Assembly (NCBI RefSeq): GCF_007655005.1
Contig: NZ_SZVW01000001.1
Span: 372,001 to 436,000 of the forward strand
Length of the DNA stretch: 64,000 nucleotides
Origin: Streptomyces tibetensis
Lineage (GTDB): Bacteria > Actinomycetota > Actinomycetes > Streptomycetales > Streptomycetaceae
Direction: 5' to 3'
Position 1 is the stretch's first letter. Every line of letters begins with the position of its first letter. Of this stretch, positions 44,475 through 52,319 are shown piece after piece. The notes below the pieces were generated by a model, which saw nothing but the letters and a program-made list of their open reading frames with translations, was not told the origin of the DNA and did not search any database. A program made the translations under genes and the position numbers.

Positions 44475-44948
44475 GTGGAGCAGTTCAACGCCGCCTCCGA
44501 GGAGGACCTGGAGCAGGCCCTCCTCTCCTGCCTGCGCAGCCTCCGCTGGGCCCGGCGCGTCGCGGACCACCGCCCCTACCCGGATCTGGACTCCCTGCTG
44601 GCCGCGGCGGACGAGGCGGCCTACGACCTGGCCTGGCCCGACCTCACGGAAGCGCTGGCGGCCGAGCACCTGCCCACGCTCCCGCCGGACACCTACTCCG
44701 CGGCCCACACCGCCCTCAGCGCGGCCCACGCCGCCTACGAGTCCCGCTTCGGGCACGTCTTCGTCATCTGCCTGGACGGCCTGTCCCCGTCGGAGACCCT
44801 GGACCGGCTCCTCGCGGCCATCCGGTCACGATTGACCAACGATCCCGAGGAGGAGCGGGCGGTCGTGGCGGACGAACTCCGGCGCTTGGCGAGCGTGCGG
44901 CTGGTCAGCGCCCTGAGGGGCGCGGGGCTGCAGTCGACCTGCGGCTGA
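44475..44948 (+). CDS. OHCU decarboxylase-like protein (ureide pathway)
   Basis: This encodes 157 aa from GTG 44475; no convincing ribosome site is seen. It matches 2-oxo-4-hydroxy-4-carboxy-5-ureidoimidazoline decarboxylase: EQFNAASEEDLEQALLSCLR, SLRWARRVADHRPYPDLDSL, FGHVFVICLDGLSPSETLDR and NDPEEERAVVADELRRLASV. The enzyme makes S-allantoin in urate breakdown. The family's catalytic His and Glu are not obvious in the usual places, and the neighbouring genes are not uricase or transthyretin-like, so a changed activity is possible. Confidence 0.75.
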   Translation: MEQFNAASEEDLEQALLSCLRSLRWARRVADHRPYPDLDSLLAAADEAAYDLAWPDLTEALAAEHLPTLPPDTYSAAHTALSAAHAAYESRFGHVFVICLDGLSPSETLDRLLAAIRSRLTNDPEEERAVVADELRRLASVRLVSALRGAGLQSTCG

Positions 44949-45193
44949 CGCCGCGGGTGCGGTCAACCGGTGACGTCTCGCACCCCGCGCCCCAAAGACA
45001 CCTCCTGCCCCCTGGGCCGCACTAGCCCACCAGTACCTCTTTGCGTGCCAGTTTGATCACACCCCGGGACCCGGGCTCAGCCCCGCCGCAACGCATCGCT
45101 ACGATGCTGGGGGCCGGTGGACCGTACCCGGCCGGGCCCGACCGACACACCAAGCCGGCGCGGCCCCAATCCCCGCTCCCGGAGGAAACTTCC

Positions 45194-45574
45194 GTGCCGG
45201 CTGGAACGCTGTACCGCGGCCGGGAAGGAATGTGGTCCTGGGTGGCTCACCGAGTCACCGGCGTCCTCATCTTCTTCTTCCTGTTCGTCCACGTGCTGGA
45301 CACCGCCCTCGTCCGCGTGTCCCCTGAGGCCTACGACAACGTCGTGGCCACGTACAAGACGCCGATCGTCGCGCTGCTGGAGTACGGCCTCGTCGCCGCC
45401 ATCCTCTTCCACGCGCTCAACGGCCTGCGTGTCATCGCCGTCGACTTCTGGATCAAGGGCGCCCGGTACCAGAAGCAGATGCTCTGGACCGTCGTCGCTC
45501 TGTGGGTCGTGCTGATGCTCGGGGCGATCTACCCCGTCCTCGGCCACGCCGCTCGTGAACTGTTCGGGAGCTGA
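45194..45574 (+). CDS. sdhC: Succinate dehydrogenase cytochrome b556 subunit
   Basis: This encodes 126 aa from GTG 45194, with GGAGGA seven bases upstream; a longer frame upstream lacks a ribosome site. Three membrane helices are clear (VTGVLIFFFLFVHVLDTALV, ALLEYGLVAAILFHALNGLR, LWTVVALWVVLMLGAIYPVL). The family signature (SxxHRxTG: WSWVAHRVTGV) and the haem His (FHALNGLRVI) are present. First gene of sdhCDAB; sdhD starts six bases after its stop. Confidence 0.96.
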   Translation: MPAGTLYRGREGMWSWVAHRVTGVLIFFFLFVHVLDTALVRVSPEAYDNVVATYKTPIVALLEYGLVAAILFHALNGLRVIAVDFWIKGARYQKQMLWTVVALWVVLMLGAIYPVLGHAARELFGS

Positions 45575-45579
45575 CGCCA

Positions 45580-46062
45580 ATGTCCACGTCTGAGAAGACC
45601 GCCGCCGGCGTCGGCCCCGTCGAGGGCGGCGCCGTCTACACCGTCGACAACCCGGCGCCCTTCATCGAGGCCCCGCGCCAGCGCACCAAGAAGACCCCGA
45701 AGAGCACCCGGGGCAACTTCGAGCTGGCGGCCTGGCTGTTCATGCGCCTGTCCGGCGTCGTACTGGTCGTCCTCGTCCTCGGCCACCTGCTGATCCAGCT
45801 CGTGCTGGACGGCGGCGTCTCCAAGATCGGCTTCGCCTTCGTGGCGGGCCGCTGGGCGTCCCCGTTCTGGCAGGTCTGGGACCTGCTGATGCTGTGGCTC
45901 GCCATGCTGCACGGCGCCAACGGCCTGCGCACGGTCATCAACGACTACGCGGAGCGCGCGAACACCCGGCTGTGGCTCAAGGGCCTGCTCTACACCGCCA
46001 CGGTGTTCACCATCCTGCTGGGCACGCTGGTGATCTTCACCTTCGACCCGAACATCCGCTAG
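45580..46062 (+). CDS. sdhD: Succinate dehydrogenase hydrophobic anchor subunit
   Basis: This encodes 160 aa from ATG 45580, with GGGAG at the end of sdhC. Three membrane helices lie at residues about 45-75 ([20 protein letters not shown]), 95-115 and 135-155. The N-terminal 40 residues are a hydrophilic actinobacterial extension. It holds the haem and quinone site with sdhC and anchors SdhAB at the inner membrane face. Confidence 0.95.
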   Translation: MSTSEKTAAGVGPVEGGAVYTVDNPAPFIEAPRQRTKKTPKSTRGNFELAAWLFMRLSGVVLVVLVLGHLLIQLVLDGGVSKIGFAFVAGRWASPFWQVWDLLMLWLAMLHGANGLRTVINDYAERANTRLWLKGLLYTATVFTILLGTLVIFTFDPNIR

Positions 46063-46081
46063 GCACGGGGTTGCGAGAATC

Positions 46082-47836
46082 ATGAAGATCCACAAGTACG
46101 ACACCGTCATCGTCGGCGCCGGTGGCGCGGGCATGCGCGCGGCCATCGAGTCCACGAAGCGCAGCCGCACCGCCGTGCTGACCAAGCTGTACCCCACCCG
46201 CTCCCACACGGGCGCCGCGCAGGGCGGCATGGCCGCCGCGCTCGCCAACGTGGAGGAGGACAACTGGGAGTGGCACACCTTCGACACGGTCAAGGGCGGT
46301 GACTACCTGGTCGACCAGGACGCCGCCGAGATCCTGGCGAAGGAGGCCATCGACTCGGTCCTCGACCTGGAGAAGATGGGCCTGCCGTTCAACCGCACCC
46401 CGAACGGCACGATCGACCAGCGCCGCTTCGGCGGTCACAGCCGCAACCACGGCGAGGCCCCGGTCCGCCGCTCCTGCTACGCGGCCGACCGCACCGGCCA
46501 CATGATCCTCCAGACGCTGTACCAGAACTGCGTCAAGGAGGGCGTGGAGTTCTACAACGAGTTCTACGTCCTGGACCAGCTGATCACCGAGGTCGACGGC
46601 GTCAAGAAGTCGGCCGGTGTCGTGGCGTACGAGCTGGCGACCGGCGAGATCCACGTCTTCCAGGCGAAGTCCGTGGTCTACGCGTCCGGCGGCTGCGGCA
46701 AGTTCTTCAAGGTGACGTCGAACGCGCACACGCTGACCGGTGACGGCCAGGCCGCGGTCTACCGCCGCGGGCTGCCGCTGGAGGACATGGAGTTCTTCCA
46801 GTTCCACCCGACCGGCATCTGGCGCATGGGCATCCTGCTGACGGAGGGCGCCCGCGGTGAGGGCGGCATCCTCCGCAACAAGGACGGCGAGCGCTTCATG
46901 GAGAAGTACGCGCCGGTCATGAAGGACCTCGCGTCCCGTGACGTCGTCTCCCGCTCCATCTACACGGAGATCCGTGAGGGCCGCGGCTGCGGTCCCGAGG
47001 GCGACCACGTCTACCTCGACCTCACGCACCTCCCGCCGGAGCAGCTGGACGCGAAGCTGCCCGACATCACGGAGTTCGCGCGCACCTACCTCGGTATCGA
47101 GCCCTACACGGACCCGATCCCGATCCAGCCCACCGCGCACTACGCCATGGGCGGCATCCCGACCAACGTCGAGGGTGAGGTCCTGGCGGACAACACCACG
47201 GTCGTCCCGGGCCTGTACGCGGCCGGCGAGGTCGCCTGCGTCTCCGTGCACGGCGCCAACCGCCTCGGCACGAACTCGCTGCTGGACATCAACGTCTTCG
47301 GCAAGCGCGCGGGCATCGCCGCCGCCGAGTACGCGCAGAAGGCCGAGTTCGTCGAGCTGCCGGAGAACCCGGCCGAGCTCGTGGTCGAGCAGGTGGAGCG
47401 GCTGCGCGACGCCACCGGCACCGAGCGGGTGGCGGAGCTGCGGCGTGAGCTGCAGGAGACCATGGACGCCAACGTCATGGTGTTCCGCACCGAGCAGACG
47501 ATCAAGACGGCGGTCGAGAAGATCGCGGAGCTGCGCGAGCGCTACCGGAACGTCTCGATCCAGGACAAGGGCAAGCGGTTCAACACGGACCTGCTGGAGG
47601 CCATCGAGCTGGGCAACCTGCTCGACCTCGCCGAGGTCATGGCGGTCTCCGCGCTCGCCCGCAAGGAGTCCCGCGGCGGTCACTACCGCGAGGACTACCC
47701 GAACCGCGACGACGTCAACTTCATGCGGCACACCATGGCGTACCGCGAGGTCGGCGCCGACGGCTCCGAAACCGTCCGTCTCGACTACAAGCCGGTCGTC
47801 CAGACCCGCTACCAGCCGATGGAGCGTAAGTACTGA
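46082..47836 (+). CDS. sdhA: Succinate dehydrogenase flavoprotein subunit
   Basis: This encodes 584 aa. It has an N-terminal FAD-binding motif ([13 protein letters not shown]) and the covalent FAD attachment His at residue 42 in [10 protein letters not shown]. The capping domain and active-site region ([32 protein letters not shown] segment at 46430-46470) follow, and a C-terminal FAD loop ([20 protein letters not shown]). It oxidises succinate to fumarate in the TCA cycle and electron transport. Its last base overlaps the ATG of sdhB. Confidence 0.98.
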   Translation: MKIHKYDTVIVGAGGAGMRAAIESTKRSRTAVLTKLYPTRSHTGAAQGGMAAALANVEEDNWEWHTFDTVKGGDYLVDQDAAEILAKEAIDSVLDLEKMGLPFNRTPNGTIDQRRFGGHSRNHGEAPVRRSCYAADRTGHMILQTLYQNCVKEGVEFYNEFYVLDQLITEVDGVKKSAGVVAYELATGEIHVFQAKSVVYASGGCGKFFKVTSNAHTLTGDGQAAVYRRGLPLEDMEFFQFHPTGIWRMGILLTEGARGEGGILRNKDGERFMEKYAPVMKDLASRDVVSRSIYTEIREGRGCGPEGDHVYLDLTHLPPEQLDAKLPDITEFARTYLGIEPYTDPIPIQPTAHYAMGGIPTNVEGEVLADNTTVVPGLYAAGEVACVSVHGANRLGTNSLLDINVFGKRAGIAAAEYAQKAEFVELPENPAELVVEQVERLRDATGTERVAELRRELQETMDANVMVFRTEQTIKTAVEKIAELRERYRNVSIQDKGKRFNTDLLEAIELGNLLDLAEVMAVSALARKESRGGHYREDYPNRDDVNFMRHTMAYREVGADGSETVRLDYKPVVQTRYQPMERKY

Positions 47837-48615
47837 TGGCTACCCCCGTTCTGGACAAGGAAGACGCGGCCGGCAAGCCCGAGCCCGGTTTCGCCGACTC
47901 CCCCTACATCACGGTCACCTTCCGCATCCGCCGCTTCAACCCGGAGGTCGCGGCGGAGGCGGTCTGGGAAGACTTCCAGGTGGAGATCGACCCCAAGGAG
48001 CGCGTCCTCGACGCCCTCCACAAGATCAAGTGGGACCTGGACGGCACGCTGACGTTCCGCCGCTCCTGCGCGCACGGCATCTGCGGCTCGGACGCCATGC
48101 GGATCAACGGCAAGAACCGTCTCGCCTGCAAGACGCTGATCAAGGACATCAACCCCGAGAAGCCGATCACGGTCGAGGCCATCAAGGGCCTCACGGTCCT
48201 GAAGGACCTCGTGGTCGACATGGAGCCGTTCTTCCAGGCGTACCGCGACGTCATGCCCTTCCTCATCACGAAGGACACGAACGAGCCGACGCGCGAGCGG
48301 TTCCAGACGGCCGAGGACCGCGAGCGCTTCGACGACACGACGAAGTGCATCCTGTGCGCGGCCTGCACCACGTCGTGCCCGGTCTTCTGGAACGACGGCC
48401 AGTACTTCGGCCCGGCGGCCATCGTCAACGCGCACCGCTTCATCTTCGACTCGCGCGACGAGGCCGGTGAGCAGCGCCTGGAGATCCTCAACGACCGTGA
48501 CGGCGTGTGGCGCTGCCGCACGACCTTCAACTGCACGGACGCGTGCCCGCGCGGCATCGAGGTCACGAAGGCGATCGCGGAGGTGAAGCGGGCGCTGATC
48601 ACGCGCCGCTTCTGA
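47836..48615 (+). CDS. sdhB: Succinate dehydrogenase iron-sulfur subunit
   Basis: This encodes 259 aa from ATG 47836. Cys motifs for the 2Fe-2S cluster (RRSCAHGICGSDAM, LACKTLI), for the 4Fe-4S cluster (CILCAACTTSCP) and the last group (CTDACPRGIEV) are all present. It passes electrons from SdhA flavin to the membrane quinone site. A strong hairpin follows its stop. Confidence 0.98.
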   Translation: MATPVLDKEDAAGKPEPGFADSPYITVTFRIRRFNPEVAAEAVWEDFQVEIDPKERVLDALHKIKWDLDGTLTFRRSCAHGICGSDAMRINGKNRLACKTLIKDINPEKPITVEAIKGLTVLKDLVVDMEPFFQAYRDVMPFLITKDTNEPTRERFQTAEDRERFDDTTKCILCAACTTSCPVFWNDGQYFGPAAIVNAHRFIFDSRDEAGEQRLEILNDRDGVWRCRTTFNCTDACPRGIEVTKAIAEVKRALITRRF

Positions 48616-48635
48616 GCGTTCTGCCGCTTGCTCAT

Positions 48636-48668
48636 GAGGGCCCTGTTTCCGCTGGAGACGGGGCCCTC
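48636..48668 (+). terminator. Terminator hairpin after sdhB
   Basis: GAGGGCCC (48636-48643) and GGGCCCTC (48661-48668) are perfectly complementary, with further partial pairing inside (TTTCC with GGAGA). The stem starts 20 bases after the sdhB stop; there is no T-run. Confidence 0.75.
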
Positions 48669-48769
48669 TGGCATATGCCACACCTTCGGGTGAAGGAGTG
48701 CGGAACGGACGCTGGGGCGTCGTCCGACCTACGATGATGCTCTCGACACCAGTTCCCAGGAGGCACCTG

Positions 48770-49390
48770 ATGTCCGCAGCTTCCGTCGAGCAGCCCTTCC
48801 ACGACGAAGAGCCGGTCACCCTCACGACCATCGCCGACGAGATCATGGAGCGCCATCCGGGCTACCGCGTCGAGATCATCGGAGGCCATCTCCTCGTGAC
48901 CCCGTCCCCTGACGGCGCCCATGCTCGCGCGCTGACCAAGCTCATGCGTCCCTTCATGGCAGCCGACCTGGATGGAGGCGAAACCGAGGTCCTTCAGGGC
49001 GTCGGTCTTTGGCTGCCCATGGAGCCGGAGGACTACGCCATCCCCGACCTCGCGGTCGTGGACGCCGACTTCGAGGACCATCACGTCGAGAACAACGCCT
49101 ACGAACCGGTCTGCTTCCGCCTGGTGCTGGAGGTCACCTCCACACACTGGAAGAACGACCTGAAGACGAAGGTCGCCGCCTACGCCGAGGCGAAGGTCCC
49201 CGTCTACGTCGTCGTGGACCGCAAGCACCAGCGGCTCCACGTCCTGACCGACCCGGTGGGAAGCGGCTACGAGAACCACCGCCCCCATGCCCCCGGTGAA
49301 CTCGTCACGCTCCCGGACTCCATCGGCGCGAAGGTGACCCTCGACGTGGCCGAGATCCTCAGGGCGGGCCGGCCGAAGACGAGCGACTGA
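48770..49390 (+). CDS. Uma2-family putative endonuclease
   Basis: This encodes 206 aa from ATG 48770, with AGGAGG seven bases upstream. It has the Uma2/DUF820 restriction-fold pattern: GYRVEIIGGHLLVTPSPDGA, then YAIPDLAVVDADFED (catalytic Asp), LVLEVTSTHWKNDLKTKVA (Glu and Lys) and YAEAKVPVYVVVDRKHQRLH. Streptomyces carries many copies of this family; their biological role is unclear. A single-gene unit downstream of the sdh terminator. Confidence 0.9.
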   Translation: MSAASVEQPFHDEEPVTLTTIADEIMERHPGYRVEIIGGHLLVTPSPDGAHARALTKLMRPFMAADLDGGETEVLQGVGLWLPMEPEDYAIPDLAVVDADFEDHHVENNAYEPVCFRLVLEVTSTHWKNDLKTKVAAYAEAKVPVYVVVDRKHQRLHVLTDPVGSGYENHRPHAPGELVTLPDSIGAKVTLDVAEILRAGRPKTSD

Positions 49391-49484
49391 GCACACTCGG
49401 AATCGGCCAGATCAGGCTCGGTTCCGGCCAGCTGTCGTGCTGCTCCTGTGACCGACGGGGCCGGGTGTCACGAGACTGTCGCTC

Positions 49485-50258
49485 ATGACGCCCCTGAGGA
49501 AAGCCGCCGTCGCGCTGCTGGCCACTGCCGCCGCGCTGCTGCCGGTATCCCCCACCGCCTCGGCGAGTCCCTCCCCGGTCCTCGCACGGGAGACCTTCGA
49601 CCACCTTCCCCTCGGCCCGGTCACCCAAGGCCGCGGGTGGACCGCTGACACGTCCGACGGAACGCTGACGATCGCCCGTTCGTCGTCCGGCCGCGGCCGC
49701 GAACTCCGCATCCGCACCCAGGGCAACGGCCACGCCTTCCTGGTCTTCCCCGACCTCAAGCCGCCCGGCAACAGCTTCTGGGGCCGGCTCCGCCTCCGCG
49801 TGGACGCCTTCCCGACCGCCCCCGACTGGGCTCACTGGACCCTCGCGGAGGCCTCCGGCACCGGCTCCCCGACGCTCGTCCGGCCGCTCGGCGGCCAGTA
49901 CGCGCCCACCGACCGGGGGAACTTCTGGGGCGTCGGCTCCGACCTCGGGCCGACCGGGGACTGGACCTCCTGGAAGACCTCGACCCCGGCAAGGGCCGGA
50001 GCATGGCAGTGCGTCGAGTTCCACCTGGACGCCACCGACAACCGCGTCACCGTCTCCTTCGACGGCGTGCCCCAGCCCGACCTGACCGTCTCCACCCATC
50101 AGCACGGCGGCACGCCGGACCCGTTCGTCTTCCCGACGTTCGACCGGCTCAAGCTGGGCTGGCAGCTGTACCAGGCCGACCCGAGCCCGTCGTCGTACGA
50201 CGTGCGGATGGACGACATCGCGCTGAGTTCGCGGCGGGTGGGGGGCTGCGGGGCCTGA
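49485..50258 (+). CDS. Secreted Cip1-like beta-sandwich protein
   Basis: This encodes 257 aa from ATG 49485. A signal peptide (RKAAVALLATAAALLPVSPT) ends near SASA. The rest is a jelly-roll-like domain (ETFDHLPLGPVTQGRGWTAD, GNSFWGRLRLRVDAFPTAPD, WQCVEFHLDATDNRVTVSFD, DPFVFPTFDRLKLGWQLYQA, YDVRMDDIALS). It resembles the Cip1-type carbohydrate-associated core and polysaccharide-lyase-like folds. A role on plant polymers is likely, but catalytic residues cannot be assigned. Confidence 0.8.
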   Translation: MTPLRKAAVALLATAAALLPVSPTASASPSPVLARETFDHLPLGPVTQGRGWTADTSDGTLTIARSSSGRGRELRIRTQGNGHAFLVFPDLKPPGNSFWGRLRLRVDAFPTAPDWAHWTLAEASGTGSPTLVRPLGGQYAPTDRGNFWGVGSDLGPTGDWTSWKTSTPARAGAWQCVEFHLDATDNRVTVSFDGVPQPDLTVSTHQHGGTPDPFVFPTFDRLKLGWQLYQADPSPSSYDVRMDDIALSSRRVGGCGA

Positions 50259-50341
50259 ACCGGTGGCCCCTCAGGGCAGTGGTGCGGCGGTGCCGGCCCC
50301 TGCGGCCGAAGGAGGTCGAGGCCCGGCCACACAGCACCCTG

Positions 50342-50400
50342 TTGAACATGTTCAAAAAGAGGTCTACAGTCTCCCTCAACAGCGTTTTGAACGTGTTCAA
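50342..50400 (+). promoter_or_regulatory. Promoter with two TTGAAC-type palindromic operators
   Basis: A perfect 14-base palindrome TTGAACATGTTCAA (50342-50355) contains the -35 hexamer TTGAAC. TACAGT (50365-50370) follows at a 17-base spacing and fits a -10. A second site TTGAACGTGTTCAA (50387-50400), one base off symmetry, lies 45 bases downstream in the 5' UTR, just before the ribosome site of the gene at 50414. The TetR gene at 51457, third in the same direction, is the natural ligand of both. Confidence 0.75.
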
Positions 50401-50413
50401 GAAGGGTGGGGCT

Positions 50414-50821
50414 ATGGACCGCACGGTCATCGCCTACGTCATCTACCTGCTGGTCAGCATCGGTCTGACCGTCTGGGTGGCCCGCACGCTCAGCCGTAAC
50501 GGCAGGGTCTTCCTCGCCGACGTGCTGCACGGCAACGAGAAGCTCGCCGACGCCGTCAACCACCTGCTGGTGGTCGGCTTCTATCTCGTCAACCTCGGGT
50601 TCATCGCGCTGTACCTGAGCGGCGACGGGACCATCAGCGACGCCCGCGGGATCTTCGAGGCCCTGTCGACCAAGCTCGGCGTGGTGCTGCTGGTGCTCGG
50701 TGTGATGCACCTGGCCAACGTCTACGTGCTCAACCGGATCCGGCGCCGGGGTGCCATGGAGCGGGAGCAGGTGCCGCCGGTCCCGCCGCAGGGCTGGGTC
50801 GCCCCGCAGCCGCAGGCCTGA
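50414..50821 (+). CDS. Small conserved membrane protein, first gene of the TetR-controlled unit
   Basis: This encodes 135 aa from ATG 50414, with GAAGGGTGGGG upstream. Three membrane helices lie at residues about 3-22 (VIAYVIYLLVSIGLTVWVAR), 45-68 (AVNHLLVVGFYLVNLGFIAL) and 85-105 (LGVVLLVLGVMHLANVYVLN). The C-terminus is Pro-rich and cytoplasmic. Function unknown. A promoter with paired operators sits directly upstream, and the DCC-family gene follows 12 bases later. Confidence 0.85.
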   Translation: MDRTVIAYVIYLLVSIGLTVWVARTLSRNGRVFLADVLHGNEKLADAVNHLLVVGFYLVNLGFIALYLSGDGTISDARGIFEALSTKLGVVLLVLGVMHLANVYVLNRIRRRGAMEREQVPPVPPQGWVAPQPQA

Positions 50822-50833
50822 GCGGAGGCCCAC

Positions 50834-51424
50834 GTGAGCGCCACCGGCACCAGCACCGGCACCAGCACCGGCACCGGCACCGGCACCGGCACGACCGGAA
50901 CGAACAGCACCGGCACACACGCGGCCCCTCCCGTCCGCCGGCTCACCGTCCTGTACGACGCCGAGTGCTCCCTGTGCGCGTTCCTGCGCGACTGGCTCCT
51001 GCGGCAGCCGAAGCTGGTGCCGCTGGAGCTGGTCCCGGCCGCCTCCGAGGAGGCCCGGCGGCGCTTTCCCGGCCTCGACCACGGCGCCACCCTCGACGAG
51101 ATCACCGTCGTCGGCGACGCCGGGCAGGTCTACCAGGGCCCGGCCGCCTGGGTGGTCACCCTGTGGGCGCTGCGCGAGCACCGCCCGCTCGCCCACCGGC
51201 TGAGCACCCCGTCCGGCGCCCTGCTCGCCAAGGGCGCCGTGCTCGCCGCCGCCAAGTGGCGCGGGGCGCAGTGGCACCGGGGGCAGCGCGGCGGGGCGCA
51301 GTGGGGCGGGGCGCAGTGGGGCGGCCGGGTCTACCGGCGGGCGGACGGCTGGTCGTACGACCCGGACAGCGGCTGGAGCTACTCCGCGCCGGGCTGCGCC
51401 GACGGCACCTGCGCCCCTCGGTAG
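50834..51424 (+). CDS. DCC-family (DUF393) thiol-disulfide protein
   Basis: This encodes 196 aa from GTG 50834, with GGAGG upstream. A Thr/Gly/Ser run (GTSTGTSTGTG), from ACC/GGC trinucleotide repeats, is followed by the DCC motif region YDAECSLCAFLRDWL (residues about 40-55), carrying the Cys-x-x-Cys pair. Then come VPLELVPAASEEARRR and QVYQGPAAWVVTLWAL. A repeat GAQW near residues 140-160 is unusual. The C-terminus is Cys-containing (SAPGCADGTC). Such proteins are likely redox proteins of membrane or cytoplasm. Confidence 0.85.
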   Translation: MSATGTSTGTSTGTGTGTGTTGTNSTGTHAAPPVRRLTVLYDAECSLCAFLRDWLLRQPKLVPLELVPAASEEARRRFPGLDHGATLDEITVVGDAGQVYQGPAAWVVTLWALREHRPLAHRLSTPSGALLAKGAVLAAAKWRGAQWHRGQRGGAQWGGAQWGGRVYRRADGWSYDPDSGWSYSAPGCADGTCAPR

Positions 51425-51456
51425 CCGCACCGGTGCTGACGTTAGGCTCTCTTCCC

Positions 51457-52203
51457 GTGTCCGCGAAGAACGACGGCCCCGACGACGGCGCCCTCCCCAC
51501 CAAGTCCGAGCAGACCCGCGCCCTGATCCTGGAGACGGCCATGCGGCTGTTCCAGGAGCGCGGCTACGACAAGACGACGATGCGGGCCATCGCCAAGGAG
51601 GCCGGGGTCTCCGTCGGCAACGCGTACTACTACTTCGCGGGCAAGGAGCATCTGATCCAGGGCTTCTACGACCGGATCGCCGCCGAGCACCAGGTGGCGG
51701 TCCGGGAGATCCTGGACCGGGAGCGCGACCTGGAGGCCCGGCTCGCGGGGGTGCTGCGGGCCTGGCTCGACATCGCCGCGCCCTACCACGAGTTCGCGGT
51801 GCAGTTCTTCAAGAACGCCGCCGACCCGGACAGCCCGCTCAGCCCCTTCTCCCCCGAGTCGGAGCACGCGCGCGAGGAGGCCATCAGCGTCCACCGGGAG
51901 GTGCTCGCCGGGGCCACGAAGACCAAGGTGCCCGAGGAACTGCGGGACATCCTGCCCGAGTTGATGTGGCTGTCCCAGATGGGACTCGTCCTGTACTGGA
52001 TCTTCGACCGCACCGAGGGGCGCGAGCGCAGCTACCGGCTGGCCGAGCGCGGTGCCCGGCTCACCGCGCGGGGTGTCGCCCTGGCCCGCTTCCGGGTGCT
52101 GCGGCCGCTCGTGCGCGAGGTGCACGAACTGTTCACGGAGTTCCTGCCGGGCATGACGAACGCCATCCCCGATCCGGCGGCCCGGCGACGCACCGACCCC
52201 TGA
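51457..52203 (+). CDS. TetR-family transcriptional regulator
   Basis: This encodes 248 aa from GTG 51457. No ribosome site is seen, and TTAGGCT lies about 11 bases upstream, so leaderless translation is plausible. The TetR DNA-binding region is clear: TRALILETAMRLFQERGYDK, RAIAKEAGVSVGNAYYYFAG and KEHLIQGFYDRI. The ligand domain is of the type with QVAVREILDRERDLEARLAG and LPELMWLSQMGLVLYWIFDR. It is third in a unit with the membrane and DCC genes, whose promoter carries two palindromes typical of TetR sites, so repression of its own cluster is likely. The inducer is unknown. Confidence 0.9.
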   Translation: MSAKNDGPDDGALPTKSEQTRALILETAMRLFQERGYDKTTMRAIAKEAGVSVGNAYYYFAGKEHLIQGFYDRIAAEHQVAVREILDRERDLEARLAGVLRAWLDIAAPYHEFAVQFFKNAADPDSPLSPFSPESEHAREEAISVHREVLAGATKTKVPEELRDILPELMWLSQMGLVLYWIFDRTEGRERSYRLAERGARLTARGVALARFRVLRPLVREVHELFTEFLPGMTNAIPDPAARRRTDP

Positions 52204-52319
52204 CCCGCCGTGGCGCGTCGCCAGAGCGGCCTGACCCGCCGTGGCGCGTCGTCAGAAGGCCTGACCTGCGGGGCCGGACGCCAGAGCGACGTGACCCGCG
52301 GGCGGCCGTCAGAGTGACG
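52201..52319. repeat. Four imperfect 30-bp tandem units between convergent genes
   Basis: Units begin at 52201, 52232, 52262 and 52292, each opening TGACC and sharing most of TGACCCGCCGTGGCGCGTCG plus a CAGAG-type end. The first unit begins at the TetR stop, and the last contains the stop of the opposite peptide-binding protein gene. The repeats fill the whole gap, so a bidirectional terminator is the likely role. Confidence 0.7.

Noticed and set aside
45041..45193. An N-terminal extension of sdhC
   Set aside because: It lacks a ribosome site and resembles promoter sequence; the GTG at 45194 has a good ribosome site and matches family length.
50342..50400. The paired palindromes as a CRISPR or attachment site
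   Set aside because: There are only two, they overlap promoter elements, and they fit a TetR operator pair better.
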